Positions 32,635-43,562 are shown, numbered from the stretch's first letter. The stretch: DNA of 52,684 nt from Hortaea werneckii (GCA_037044905.1 JBAOKB010000092.1:1-52684); one strand, 5' to 3'. Numbers and translations: made by a program. The notes: generated by a model not told the origin, from the sequence alone.

Positions 32635-33249
32635 ATGAACCAAGCAGCACTGCTCGGTGCCCTCGCAGTCCCGATTATGGTTGTCTTATTGCTTCTACTG
32701 AGTTGGCACTGCTGCTGTCGCCATGCAAAACCACATCGTCGAAAAGACAACAGGATCGGTAGCGACACTTCAGGGCCTTCATACGCAAGCAATTCGACTT
32801 ATCGCTCTTACGGTAGACCGAATGTACCAGCACGTCCCTACTTTGCGCAAGGAACCGCCGTACCTCCAGCAACAATCAACTACAGTTACCAGCCTCAAGC
32901 TCCCGTCTTCAACAACCCGCAACAGCGAGCACATCCCTACGGAATGCCATACCGCATGCCCGCACGAACAGGCCAGGAAAGCATCCTCCTTGCACCACCA
33001 CCAATTTACAATCCCGTCGCGGCTCCCCGAAACATGGGATTCGGATATCCGCCACCACCTGCCACCCCCACAGCGGGAGGAAGGAATTCTCGAAGACCGA
33101 GAGAAAGGGGTCTTAGTGCCGCGAGGCGGGCGGGTAGCGTGGCGGCGTCTTCCACGAGTAGTGTATGGAGTCGACCACCTTTCCCGTTTCCGCCTTATGC
33201 GACTGTTGAGGATGAGGTTGAATGGATGAGTGCGAGGTCTGCTGCTTGA
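32635..33249 (+). CDS. Small single-pass membrane protein, Pro/Tyr-rich, unknown function
   Basis: One exon, 204 residues. Residues about 4-25 are a hydrophobic segment (LLGALAVPIMVVLLLLLSW) followed by a cysteine and basic stretch (HCCCRHAKPHRRK), which suggests a type III or signal-anchored membrane protein with a cytosolic tail and possible palmitoylation at the CCC. The tail is low complexity and rich in Pro, Tyr, Ser and Arg. The end is acidic then aromatic (VEDEVEWMS). No known domain is recognised. Another frame is open over much of the same span (32723-33229), but it lacks the membrane segment and looks like a shadow. Composition alone supports this gene, so confidence is moderate. 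Confidence 0.6.
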   Translation: MNQAALLGALAVPIMVVLLLLLSWHCCCRHAKPHRRKDNRIGSDTSGPSYASNSTYRSYGRPNVPARPYFAQGTAVPPATINYSYQPQAPVFNNPQQRAHPYGMPYRMPARTGQESILLAPPPIYNPVAAPRNMGFGYPPPPATPTAGGRNSRRPRERGLSAARRAGSVAASSTSSVWSRPPFPFPPYATVEDEVEWMSARSAA

Positions 33250-33900
33250 CCTTTTTTCTTTCCTTTTTTTTTTTTCTGGATGTCACGATATGTCTTCTTG
33301 GGCATACTCGAAGTTCAGAGATTGGCAAGGAGACGTGTTCTGTCGTGAAAAGGAAAGGATAGTAGCGGAAGGGCAATACAATGCTTAAAGGAAGATCAAG
33401 AATTGCGGGGAGCGATGGGGAGGTTAATGGCAAGTACCAACGAGTTCGCTCCTGCGAAAAGAATGGGGGTTGCAGCTTGCACACGCGCAACATATCCACA
33501 CTTCTGCTCTGTGTCAAGATATCATGTAGAAGGGTACAGGTAGTCTATCACAAGAAGGCAGGATAAAAAAAGGGTTTCCCAAAGTGTTGTGGCAGTTGCA
33601 ATTTTTTGTACAGTAAGTCGCTGAAGTTGGAATCGCAAGCTTAATTACGAGCAAAGACATGACCTTCATGTCCAGCCCTGTCCAATGAGTCCAGTGAATG
33701 CCACATGCTCAAAATCTCCACTTCGAATCAAAAGCTTTCCGATTAGGCCAAAGGTTCACCATCCAACGCCTCGCTAAAGTAACATCCATGACTTATGGTA
33801 CCCAATCGCAAGCCGTAAGCTTTTGCAATCATCATCAAATTTTGGCACACCGATGAACAACGCCGATACTTGACGCCAACAGACGACTCAGGGTATCACT
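33250..33900. other. Intergenic between convergent genes
   Basis: Contains a T-rich run just after the stop at 33249 (33253-33279). No further gene is seen. Confidence 0.4.
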
Positions 33901-35330
33901 TTATCGCTCAGCATTCAACATCTCCATCAGGTTCATTTGCCGTGGAACCCTTTTGTTATAGTACTCGCCATTCTCCGGTCTCTTCCTCCTGGCGTTCGGG
34001 TCGGTGCTCACATGAACATCCGTAGTCTTATAGATCGCACCGAGCTCTAGTCTTGAAGGTATGGCTGCCTCTGTTCGGGACAGCTCCTCCACGCTACCGC
34101 TTCTGCATGTGCTGTCGCTGACGGCTCTTAAGTCCTCGCGCTGGTTCATAGCCGCCATGACTTTCTCGTACCATGTTTGCTCGGGGGTGTTGCGGTATGT
34201 CTGGGGGTTTGTCGGCTGGGGATTATCGCTTCTCATGTTGCTAGCAGTAACGTTGGTCCTGATACCGTGGTTGGCATCTTGGACCTGTTTATGTGACTCT
34301 GCTCCATCGGTATTGACCATCCATTGTCCATGCTGGCGTCCATCCCAAGCTCCACCACGAGCGCTGCGCTCTGTTGTTGATGTTTCGTTGGTAGTTGAAG
34401 CTCTCGAACGACTCATTCTCCCTTGACGTCTATGCCAAAGGTTCAAGAGCGGCATGCGCAAAGCCGGCAGACAGCAGATGATTACAGAAGTATTCGCTTC
34501 TACTTCTGTCCAGATGAGGGCAATCATGGATCCCCATGTCGGATCGTTGGTATGAGCCGATTGGCGAAGCTCCACCATCCGTACGATGGAAGCAGCGATG
34601 ACAAATGCGCCAAAGGCGAAGATGGAGATGACACCAGTTTTCTGTTCACGTCGAAACTTAAGGGAGCGGATAAGGGGGATGGGCAACAGGTAGACCTGAG
34701 TTGACATTAGCTATGCCGCTTCCATGTTCTTCAAAAGCGGAAATCGAAACTTACAACTATGTCGAAGAAAGTGTTGAAAGCAGCGTGTGAGTACCAGAAC
34801 GCGATGTTAATGATGCAAGTCCCTTTCACCCTCCGATCCCAAGCCCGGTGCACAGGAAGGCACTGAAAAACGGTGCCTATTGTGAACGCCAAGGAGCCGA
34901 TTACAACAATCGCCATGACGGCATATGTGATGCGGTGGAATGTCTTCTGATTGTTGAAGATCCGGAGGTACAGGAAGCAGAAAGTCAGCTTGGTAAAGGC
35001 GCCGATCAATTTGTAGCAGATCTGGTAGAGGTAGAAGTACTTCATCGCCTGTGGGAACGTCGGCACGATATCCTCCCTGTGCTTGCCGAAACCATAATGT
35101 GTTGCCATCCCACCGAAAACGGTCATGATGAGCAGAGTAGTGTAGGCGCATGCCGCCATCACATCGTCCATTCCATGTTGGCGATGAGCCCACCGCCATC
35201 CCTGTCGAAAGGCGAAAAAGGCTGTGGTTAGAATGAGGAACACGATTGATATGATGATGAGGGCTGGCGCACGATTGGGTATGTCGGAGGAGAAGACATC
35301 GATGTCTCTTTTGAGGCTGGCCATGTTCAT
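33901..35330 (-). CDS. Seven-helix membrane protein, fungal rhodopsin-domain (Pth11-like) family
   Basis: Integral plasma-membrane protein of the large fungal family annotated as rhodopsin domain, related to Pth11-type receptors. Ligands are unknown for most members. Exon 1 is 35330-34755; a 59-nt intron follows (GTAAGT...CTAATG...CAG, 34754-34696); exon 2 is 34695-33901. Total 456 residues. Hydrophobic helices occur at about 20-40, 55-75, 95-120, 130-150, 175-210, 215-240 and 255-275. Family features include HGMDDVMAACAY, the YQICYKLIGAFTKLTFCFLYLRIF block, and the conserved C..VHRAWD motif after helix 4. The C-terminal 170 residues are polar, rich in Ser, Thr, Arg and Asn, and probably cytosolic. 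The start at 35330 gives MNMASLKRD; the third codon is an alternative ATG. Confidence 0.85.
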
Positions 35331-36643
35331 GATGTTCCTTGGAAGGCGGGTGTACTGTATTGGCTTGTTGCGCTGCTTAGCTGGAGAGGGTTAGCAAGCT
35401 TCTTGGATAGCGCAGCAACAAAGACGTTGGGGTCTAGGAAAGAATCATGCAACTGGTAAGATACTGGCAAAGCGAATGAGCAGGCAGCAAGGGTGTCAAT
35501 CGTTATTGATTTTGTTCACCGGCTCTCTGACGGGGGTCCAGTGACTCGCTCGTTGGCAGTCTCGTGATGTACTGCGCAGGTAATCAGCGCTGGAGCGTCA
35601 GCTAGTCAGAGAAGTCCTTGAGAGTTTTCTGTTCAGACTGTCACATTAGCACGTCCGGTAAGACGCAATTGATCAATTAGGTCCCCCGGAGCGAGTGCGG
35701 TTCACAACAGATGGTTGAATCCAGTCGAATTGATTATACAGCAGCGGTTGCAGGATATGTCGAAGCGTATTCATTGCTGAATCGCCTACCAAATATCTCT
35801 CGCGCCCCGTTCGCGTGCACTCTCCTCGAGCTCAATGACCAACAGGCTCCGGCAAGATATACAGTACCGGTACAGTCTTGGTGCACCAATGAGAAGCCAG
35901 CAGGTCCACGGTTCGCTGCCGGCCCGCTGCGGCAATTCTACCCTTGCGTCGATCCCCCACTACTCTCCGTGTTCCTGGTCCGTGTGCACGTTGAAGCAAT
36001 CGGAAGCAATTGCTTCGACCAACTTCCAAGGATTTTCTTCTCCCATCGAGAGTCCTTGATAGGCTCATGAGCCGCGGGGGATGACATACTACAATCTAGG
36101 AGCTTCTTGATCAATGGGTCTATCGCAACAGTGTCCATCGGTCTCATCAAGACGTGCGAGTGCGACCCTACGTCCACCCGGATGAGGCAAAATCGAGGCC
36201 ATGGACCTGCATAGTCTCAGATCATCGCAGTGCCCAGGATCGTCGTATTTCAACGGACCCAGTTGATTAGACTTAAGTACTTGCATATCACAAGCTGGAC
36301 GTGATAGTCACTGTGCCAGACATACATATTATTGCAGAGCCTCTGTAACTGCAAAGGGTTGATCAGAGCACCGCCAGCACTGCTTCTCCCTCCTGGCCTG
36401 CAATTGATATCCCATCGAGCTCCGTGTTGACTATAGCTACGCCACAATACATACTCTTGATCGGCAGGATCCACTCACCCCAGGTACTCCTCACTTGCGA
36501 CTCGCGGCTAAATTATCACAAAGCGGGTATCGCCAAGACATGCACCATCTCCATGTCGGCAATGAATACGGGAGGGGAAAGCTACACATATGAATGCATC
36601 CTTCCTAAGCTCACTATCCTTCCAAAGCTACCATCCTTAAGCT
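35331..36643. other. 1.3-kb intergenic region between divergent genes
   Basis: No gene is supported. Several short ORFs overlap in different frames without recognisable domains. It should hold the promoters of the rhodopsin-domain gene and of the esterase. Confidence 0.4.
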
Positions 36644-37954
36644 ATGTTCCGCACCCTCGCCTTCCTTGCAACCTGCGCAAGCCTTGCGCGGGCTGCAGTC
36701 GAGGTATACAAGACAAACGAAGGTCCAACTGGATATGAGGTGAAGATCTCGTACACTAATTCGACCGTCTCCGATGTCCAAATTGGTGGACTGCCACACT
36801 TCACAGACCAATGGCGGACTACATTCACTTACGCAGCGAGTTTTGACCCGCATAACTACAAGGCTGGGGACTTTTTGCAAGTCGCCCAATCCAGTCCGCC
36901 TTCCATCTACCAGATGAATTCAAATGGCGATGGCTACTTTGAGTTCACCACCCCTCTACCTTCTGGGACGTATCAATACTACTTCCTCCTGGACTGCGCA
37001 AACGTGACGACATGCTCGCAAGCATCCGGCCAGCAAGTGCCTGATCCGGAAAACCCACCTTACGAGACGATCAAAGGCTCGGAGCAGGGGTCTCCTTTCC
37101 AAGTGCCATACGATCCTCAATATCAGTATTATCCCGACTACAACCTCGATTTCGACTACACCCTCCCTATTGCGGACGTGAGGCGGAGAGGGACATTGAA
37201 AAAGGACATCTACCCCTCGCCAGGTGCCGTCAGCCCGTCCCCAGGAATGCATGATTTTGTCGTCTACCTTCCAGCCGGCTACAGCAACACGTCGTCGCAC
37301 AAGTATCCGCTCCTATACCTCTCCCACGGCGGAGGCGGTGCAGCCGGCGACTGGGAAAACCAAGCCTACATGTCGCACATTATGGACCGGCTAATCCAGG
37401 ATAACCACATGGAGCCGACCGTAGTCGTAATGCCGACGTTCAATGGTCTCCTCAACGTGTCCAATCCACCTGCGAACGTAGTCCGCCCACTATACCAAAA
37501 ATACCTCTTCCCCTACGTCGAAGCCAACTACCACGTGACGGCGGACCCAGCGCATCGCGCCTTCGCCGGGCTATCCCTTGGCAGCGTGCTAACATACGAG
37601 ATGTACATCAACGCGACCTCATACTTCGGATACTACGGGTTCTTCTCGGGCGCACTTCTCCCAGGCCGCTCACAAAGCGACTACGTGAACAGCAACCTGA
37701 CAGCGCAGAATCCGGACTTACTCGATCGAGGGATACTGGTAGGGTACGGACAATACGACATCGCGTTTGACGACACGAAGAAGTTACAAGCGGCGCTGGA
37801 CTCGGTGGGGATTAAATACGTGAATAGGTTCCTACCGTGGGGGTTCCATTGGTGGAACATGTGGCAGGACCATCTGTGGAATTTTGGGCGGACGACGTTG
37901 TGGAAGGCGAGGCCGTTTGGGGAGGAGATAGCGCATGGGTTGCGAGGGATCTAG
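36644..37954 (+). CDS. Secreted CE1-like esterase with an N-terminal beta-sandwich
   Basis: Likely hydrolyses ester bonds in plant polysaccharides or similar substrates outside the cell. One exon, 436 residues. Signal peptide about 1-17 (MFRTLAFLATCASLARA). Residues about 25-160 resemble an immunoglobulin-like (E-set/CBM48-type) domain. The alpha/beta-hydrolase esterase domain of the esterase D / feruloyl esterase group (PF00756 type) follows: YPLLYLSHGGGG, nucleophile S311 in GLSLGS, probable acid D372 in GQYD, and H402 in GFHWWNMW. Several N-glycosylation sites are present. Bacterial relatives with the same two-domain layout include xylan-associated esterases, so a carbohydrate esterase role is inferred. 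It converges with NOC3 (217 bp between stops). Confidence 0.85.
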   Translation: MFRTLAFLATCASLARAAVEVYKTNEGPTGYEVKISYTNSTVSDVQIGGLPHFTDQWRTTFTYAASFDPHNYKAGDFLQVAQSSPPSIYQMNSNGDGYFEFTTPLPSGTYQYYFLLDCANVTTCSQASGQQVPDPENPPYETIKGSEQGSPFQVPYDPQYQYYPDYNLDFDYTLPIADVRRRGTLKKDIYPSPGAVSPSPGMHDFVVYLPAGYSNTSSHKYPLLYLSHGGGGAAGDWENQAYMSHIMDRLIQDNHMEPTVVVMPTFNGLLNVSNPPANVVRPLYQKYLFPYVEANYHVTADPAHRAFAGLSLGSVLTYEMYINATSYFGYYGFFSGALLPGRSQSDYVNSNLTAQNPDLLDRGILVGYGQYDIAFDDTKKLQAALDSVGIKYVNRFLPWGFHWWNMWQDHLWNFGRTTLWKARPFGEEIAHGLRGI

Positions 37955-38171
37955 GAGTGTAGGTAGAGTATGACATGCCCATATCCGATAATGGCAAGTA
38001 CAAAGTTCAGAAGAAGACAATTTATTCGTAGTAGCGAATCTAGCACAGAAGACGGATACACCAAGATTTGACCTGAAAGGGGCAAGAGACATTAAGAGGA
38101 AATCAGAGAAACACCTTGGGACATCTCCAGGTAATCTCATAGTCCAAAACGTCAAATCTATACAAACCCCA

Positions 38172-40184
38172 CTACCTCCCCTCTTTAACATTCCCTTCAA
38201 TAGCCTTGATACTATCCCTAACCCTCGGATCCCAATGCATGCGCAACAACTCTCCCTCCCAAACCGTTCCCGCAAAGGGATTACTACTTTCGACCTCCTC
38301 GCTCAGGGCATCGAAGACACCATCGCCCTTCCGCTCTTCCGTGTTCCACAGAGCGGCAATCTTACTACCATGGGTTTTGGTGACCTGCTGCAAGAGCCCG
38401 GTGACGGCGACTGCGGATTTCTGCGGGAGGTGGAGGGAGAGGGTCATGAGTTGCTTGGCGAAGGCTGCGACTCGGACGGGCGGGACTAGTCTTGTGCCTG
38501 TGGGAGGGAGGAGGACGCTCTGCAGACTGCGGAGTAAGAGGACAGTGGTAGTTGCGACGTTGACCTTGGCTTTGCCGCCTTCGGACGTCGTTACGGGTAA
38601 GCCGTTGGGATCGGACAGGTGCTCGGAATTCTTAGCGCTGAGTTCCAAGTCGGTTTCCATCGCCAGTGGGAGGAGTGTGCGGTAGAGGTGCGTGATGAAG
38701 AAGTTGAGGTCCAGGTGCAAGGTATTGACACTTTTGACTACATCCTGCTGACCCTGCAGCAGGGCGAAAGCGGTGATAATGCAGAGCATAGACTCTCTCA
38801 CAGCGTTCCGTCTCGCACCATCGTCCAACTTTTGCTCTTCATCAGCCTCGTTTTCTTCCGAAGCATGCAAAGAATACTCGGCGTCGTTGATGAGATCCTT
38901 CAAGGCTTCCAGAACATCACCGAAGAAGTCTTGGTTAATAAGGTGCGCATACTTGGCCAACCCCTCGAGCACAGCACCCATGAGGTGTTGCACTCTGGCT
39001 TTGAGAATCCGGAAGTAAGCCACAAAGACCATTTTAAGCGTTTCGGCTTGATTCTTGTCACGAGTCTCGTAGGAGACAGCGGCGTCGGCTTCCTTCATCT
39101 CCTTTTCCACAGCCTTACGTTCCTTCACCAACTTTCGTTCACGTTTGGTACGGAACTCGCGGTCCTTTTTCTTCATCTTCTCCTTGGGATTGGATTGAGA
39201 ATGATCCTTGTCGACAGACGTCGTAGAAGCCTTTTGGGAGAATTCAGAGAGCAAGCGGAGGTGGAGTAACGAGTTCAGAGCGGATTCGTGGACTTGGTAG
39301 TTTCGACTCTTTAGCATCTTGGTAAGTTGTGATACAGCTTCGAGGGAAGCATGGCCTTCTTCGTCATCGCGGAAAAGCTGTTCAAGCGCTTCAACACTCT
39401 TGACGCCTTCGGTAGTGAGGTGGCGAGTGCTAAGTTTCTTGACCAAAATCGCGAGAATCTCATTCCGACAATTGAAATGAGGCACGCTGGTGATCAAATT
39501 GCATGCGCATCCTGTGGCTACCGCTGCAAGCTTATCATCTGATGCTAGCTTCTCCAGAGATTTGACATAGTCTTTGTAGCCGCCTAGTAAGCTCTGCTCG
39601 AAGGATCGCAGTTTCCGCACATCTTTCGAGAGCTTAGCATTCATGTCGTCCTTGGTTAGAGGTCGGATACGGTAACCGGGGATGATGTTCTTATACACGG
39701 CCAGTTGGGTGCCGAGCGCCAGCTTCTGTACTGTCACATTCTCACTCTCTGCGATATGCGCCAGGGAGCCTAACTGTCCAATGTTCTCCTCGGGATCTTC
39801 ACTGATATTGCCGGCAATTCTCGCTAAGTCTTCCTTGGCCTGGCGTATCTCTTCCTTGGGTGGGAGTCGCGGTTTGGGAGCCGGCTTGGGCTTGGATTCC
39901 AGATCCGCTACGCCGCTGTCCTTCTCTGCCCCATCAGCCTCGTCGCCGCTTGCGAGGAAGCTATCCGCGTCGTCCTCTTGCTCCTGGCGTGCATCCTCAG
40001 GCTCCTGTCGCTGATTCTCTTTCCAACCCTCCGCCGTCTTCACCGGCAGCTTCTCGGATTTCGCATCCTTGCGCTTTCGCGGACGCCGCTCGTAGTCCTG
40101 CTCGAGGTTCCATTTGGCAAAGCCCGGCACGTTGTTGGCCGGCGGGCTGAGCTTGCGTCGTTTGTTCGCCGGTTCCGGTGCCAT
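38172..40184 (-). CDS. NOC3: Nucleolar complex protein 3 (Noc3), 60S ribosome biogenesis
   Basis: Noc3 pairs with Noc2 to move pre-60S particles from the nucleolus to the nucleoplasm; in yeast it also helps load replication factors. One exon, 670 residues, near the yeast length (663). The N-terminus is basic and disordered with nuclear signals (KRRKLS; RRPRKRKD). The Noc3 N-terminal domain follows (EEIRQAKEDLARIAG; YRIRPLTKDDMNAKLSKDVRKLR), then ARM/HEAT-like helices, a charged coiled-coil (KERKAVEKEMKEAD), and the CBF/Mak21-type C-terminal region (LDLNFFITHLYRTLLPLA; LMTLSLHLPQKSAVAV). It starts 317 bp from the divergent NIP7, another 60S assembly factor. Confidence 0.94.
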   Translation of the reverse strand: MAPEPANKRRKLSPPANNVPGFAKWNLEQDYERRPRKRKDAKSEKLPVKTAEGWKENQRQEPEDARQEQEDDADSFLASGDEADGAEKDSGVADLESKPKPAPKPRLPPKEEIRQAKEDLARIAGNISEDPEENIGQLGSLAHIAESENVTVQKLALGTQLAVYKNIIPGYRIRPLTKDDMNAKLSKDVRKLRSFEQSLLGGYKDYVKSLEKLASDDKLAAVATGCACNLITSVPHFNCRNEILAILVKKLSTRHLTTEGVKSVEALEQLFRDDEEGHASLEAVSQLTKMLKSRNYQVHESALNSLLHLRLLSEFSQKASTTSVDKDHSQSNPKEKMKKKDREFRTKRERKLVKERKAVEKEMKEADAAVSYETRDKNQAETLKMVFVAYFRILKARVQHLMGAVLEGLAKYAHLINQDFFGDVLEALKDLINDAEYSLHASEENEADEEQKLDDGARRNAVRESMLCIITAFALLQGQQDVVKSVNTLHLDLNFFITHLYRTLLPLAMETDLELSAKNSEHLSDPNGLPVTTSEGGKAKVNVATTTVLLLRSLQSVLLPPTGTRLVPPVRVAAFAKQLMTLSLHLPQKSAVAVTGLLQQVTKTHGSKIAALWNTEERKGDGVFDALSEEVESSNPFAGTVWEGELLRMHWDPRVRDSIKAIEGNVKEGR

Positions 40185-40501
40185 GGTATAGCGGCAATGT
40201 CGGTTCTATTGCTACATAGTATTGCTGGGGCAGGTTGGTCGGAAGATGCCTCCAGAAAAATCCGCCAAGATTTCGCGGGGACGGACTTTGCGGCGATAAA
40301 GTTTTAGGTCGAGCATTTCCTTTCCTGTCGCAGCTTCCTCGCAACTTTCCTGCGTCCAGGCGCACTTTCTCTTCCGAGTCGAAAGCTGCATTGCCCGACC
40401 AAGGCAGATCCCGAGCTACCTAGGTAGTATTCCTGTGTGGAAGAGGCAGGCCGGAACGCGCAAGAGGAAGAGGGCGGTACCACCCGACGACATCGCCCAT
40501 C
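40185..40501. promoter_or_regulatory. Bidirectional promoter of NOC3 and NIP7
   Basis: 317 bp between two divergent starts, both for 60S ribosome assembly factors. It includes a 12-bp perfect palindrome, CTACCTAGGTAG, at 40416-40427. TATA boxes are not evident. Co-regulation with growth is likely by analogy with yeast ribosome-biogenesis genes; the specific sites are not identified. Confidence 0.55.
40416..40427. promoter_or_regulatory. Palindrome CTACCTAGGTAG, candidate factor-binding site
   Basis: A perfect 12-bp inverted repeat, 75 bp upstream of the NIP7 start. Its symmetry suggests a dimeric binding protein. No factor can be named. Confidence 0.45.
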
Positions 40502-41127
40502 ATGCGTCCGCTCACCGATACCGAAACGAAAACGCTCTTCGAGAAGCTCGCCAACTACACCGGCGCTTCCCTCAAGACGCTCCTCACCGACGCCGCCCCA
40601 GGTCCCAACGGCAAGACCTCCGACCGCTACGTCTTCCGCATCCAGAAGGACCGGGTATACTATGTCCGCGAATCCCTCGCCAACCTCGCGACTTCCATCG
40701 CCCGCGACAGCCTCCTCAGCTTGGGCACCTGTCTGGGCAAGTTCACCAAGACAGGCAAGTTCCGTCTGCATGTCACCGCGTTAGATGTCATCGCGCCACA
40801 TGCGCGGTACAAAGTGTGGGTGAAGAGCAACGGCGAGATGCCTTTCTTGTACGGTGGGCACGTGGTCAAGGCCCACGTAGGGAGGTGGAGTGAGGATTGC
40901 CCGGAGCATCAAGGTGTCGTGGTGATGAGTATGAACGATACACCTTTGGTAAGTGCAATCAAGAGATGTTAAAGTTCAGAGCAATTGCTGACCAGGTACA
41001 GGGCTTCGGAGTGACTGCGAGAAGCACGGCTGAGGCCAGAAGATTAGACCCGACTGGCATTGTCACTTTCCGACAAGCTGATTGCGGTGAATACCTGCGT
41101 GAGGAAGACACGCTGTTCACGACTTAA
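40502..41127 (+). CDS. NIP7: 60S ribosome assembly factor Nip7
   Basis: Nip7 binds RNA and acts in pre-27S rRNA processing and 60S assembly in the nucleolus. Two exons, 40502-40948 and 41002-41127, with a 53-nt intron (GTAAGT...GCTGAC...CAG), give 190 residues against 181 in yeast. The N-terminal domain reads MRPLTDTETKTLFEKLANYTG, then DRYVFRIQKDRVYYV and GTCLGKFTKTGKFRLHVTALD. The C-terminal PUA domain covers about 95-175 (YKVWVKSNGEMPFLYG, VVMSMNDTPLGFGV, with the splice junction at TPL/GFG). The C-terminus is GEYLREEDTLFTT. The start is supported by the very conserved MRPLT. Confidence 0.96.
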
Positions 41128-42314
41128 GCCATTCGCTATCACATCAACTTATTGCCGGAGGGCATACTCCGAATCAACCAGCGACGCCCTCGCCCGCCAC
41201 CCGCACCTAAGCCCTCGAGCGAAATACTTTGCTCGTGAACCTGTCATGTATTTACATCGTTCAACGCTGGTACACCAAAGCTACACCAGGATGGAAAGGG
41301 ACCGGCGGCGACAGCAGAGGCTTATCGGACGAAGAAGGGAATCAATTTGAAGAAGCGGGGCCCTGACACGTTGACAAGTCGGTCCTCGCGTGCGGACAGA
41401 CACCACTATCCGCGCATCGCGGCGTCACTCAAATGACGAAACAGTAAAAGTCTGCTCCATGGGAATCGATGTTGGAAGGCTTGTATACTAATATGCATTG
41501 ATTCGGCCCGGGATAAAGGCCGATGGAGGGTGGTTGACATATCTCCAATGTTTAAAATTTATTGCCACTTAAACTCTCGACTCTCTTTCCTCATTTTCAA
41601 ATCGGTCTTTGCAGTGCCGCTGCTTAGACACCCAGCCGAAGCACCCGTATCGGCCTCGATCTCTTTTCGCTGATGATCGAAACCCGCGAGGTTGGAATTT
41701 ACCTGTTACTTAGATGCCTGGGTCTATGGCTGAGCTACTATGGACAGTATGACTTGTCACCCTACTATGTTTAGCATTATCCAATCCCAAAAAGTACAGC
41801 TGTTACAGCAGCTGTAGGCCGTAGGTCGCGGCGGTGCCGTATTATTCCACAACTCTGAGCTTCGTTTTTGCTATCACTGTCTTGTGAGTTGGGCCTCGCA
41901 GGAATTGAAGGTCGCTGAATCGCTCACCTTCGTATTGGGTTCTCCTCAGCAACGTTCTCCTTGAGGCATTCTGTTGTTCATAATGATTTCAAGCATTAGT
42001 CACTATGAGATCAAGTTCCTATCATGTTCGAAACCTCAGTAGGGTAACAACATGTTATTATTATTGAATGCTTCCAAAGCGGTACAGAGCCCCACCTTCC
42101 TGACGCGGGAGGCACAATCGGATGAAGCCGACTCGATACGCCGAGGTCATTTTTCGAATGCTCGATGCGCTGAACGAAGGCTTCATGGCAGCTGAACAAG
42201 TACTCCATGTGTCTACGCCTGTGCATAAGGAATAGCAGTCCTCTTGGCCACTCCTGACCTCAGATCTTGCGAAACGGACACCTCTCTAGTAGCATACGTG
42301 CGACACGATCCAAC
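41128..42314. other. 1.2-kb intergenic region
   Basis: No gene is recognised. It contains a direct GCTGTTACAGCAGCTGT-like inverted repeat near 41,800. In-frame codons 42267-42314 upstream of the next gene add an unlikely N-terminus. Confidence 0.4.
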
Positions 42315-43562
42315 ATGGCGAGCTTAATGACGATTCCCCCCGAGCTCCGCGAGCAGATTTACGCCTTGATTCTTCACCCAGATGCGAACCGACATTATCA
42401 CGAGGACGAGTACACCTCATACAGCTACCAAGATGCTGTCCAACTATTCCTGGTCAATCGACAAGTCTACCATGAATCACGCAAGATCTTCCAAGAGCTG
42501 AATACCTTTGTAAGAGTGGAAACGCCATGGCCAGAAGCGCAGTTCCATGTAGCTAGAGAGGGGCATGTACCACTTATCGCGCCTGGAGGAAGAGCAGCGA
42601 GGTTTGAAGGGCATAGTATGACGGTGAGCATAGATGCTCCAGAAGTGCCGGTAAGCCAAGAAGCAGCCATTGATCAAGCACATGCTAACGAAGGGACAAA
42701 GATGGAAGCGGGCGACCCACAACGATTCCTGATCTTACTCGAAGACCTCGACAAGTTCTGCACCATGTGGTTCTACTCCAGTCTATCGCACGAAGCCCTG
42801 AACCCACAACTCAGGCTCGACCTCACACTACGAGACCCTCGACCTCACGAAGAAAAACATCTCCAAAAGTCCCTGCAACGCCGCCTCCTCCTCCCCTTTG
42901 CCCAAGTGAAGAACCTCCAATCAATGGTCGTGACCGGCGATCCCAAACCAGACGCCTCCGTCGAAGCCGAACTCCGCGAACTGCAAAAAGAACCCCACAA
43001 ACGACCGGAGCAATGTCTCCGCGAAGCGATCCAATTCAAAGCCGAAGGCAACGCGCAACTCACCGCGGGCCACCCGCAAGAAGCGCTCGAAATCTACAGG
43101 CAAGCCTGGCTAGCGATGCACGTTGTAATCAAGGGCCGTCGCCGACACATCCACGCGGACCACTACTTCGGACGGGAGATGCGGGAGGAGCCCTTCACGG
43201 GGAAAAACGGGCAATCGGAACGACTCATCCTCCGCGTGCAGCTCGTCGCCAACACCTGTCTCGCGTACATCAAGCTAGAGCAGTGGGAGGAATGCGCATT
43301 CTGGGGCATGCGGTCGATCGGGATGATCCGCGAAGCGATGGGGGCGGACGATCGGTATGATATCCCGCCGGAAGACGAGGCGGTGCTGGGTTTTCCCGCG
43401 GCGAACCAGATGGGGAAGATTTATTATCGGACGGCGCTGGCGAAGAAGGCGATGGAGGATAAGACGAGCGCGAGGAAGTTGTTACGCGTGGCGGCGATTT
43501 ATTTGCCGCGGGACGAGAGTGTCAAGCAGGAGTTGGCTGCTTGTGCGTTGCGGTTAGGCTGA
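42315..43562 (+). CDS. F-box-like N-terminus with TPR-like C-terminal region, unknown function
   Basis: One exon, 415 residues from the ATG that gives MASLMTIPPELREQIY (an upstream in-frame ATG at 42267 would add 16). The first 60 residues follow a pattern common in ascomycete proteins (IPPELREQIYALIL ... LFLVNRQVYHESRKIF), which is F-box-like and is often found in small DUF families of lysine/ubiquitin-related proteins. From about residue 250 there are helical pairs resembling tetratricopeptide repeats (EAIQFKAEGNAQLTAGHPQEALEIYRQAW; NTCLAYIKLEQWEECAFW; YYRTALAKKAMEDKTSARK). A scaffold or ubiquitin-ligase adaptor role is possible but only inferred. Confidence 0.75.
   Translation: MASLMTIPPELREQIYALILHPDANRHYHEDEYTSYSYQDAVQLFLVNRQVYHESRKIFQELNTFVRVETPWPEAQFHVAREGHVPLIAPGGRAARFEGHSMTVSIDAPEVPVSQEAAIDQAHANEGTKMEAGDPQRFLILLEDLDKFCTMWFYSSLSHEALNPQLRLDLTLRDPRPHEEKHLQKSLQRRLLLPFAQVKNLQSMVVTGDPKPDASVEAELRELQKEPHKRPEQCLREAIQFKAEGNAQLTAGHPQEALEIYRQAWLAMHVVIKGRRRHIHADHYFGREMREEPFTGKNGQSERLILRVQLVANTCLAYIKLEQWEECAFWGMRSIGMIREAMGADDRYDIPPEDEAVLGFPAANQMGKIYYRTALAKKAMEDKTSARKLLRVAAIYLPRDESVKQELAACALRLG

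Noticed and set aside
38206..39269. Plus-strand ORFs of 159 and 216 codons opposite NOC3
   Set aside because: Antisense shadows of a well-recognised coding region.
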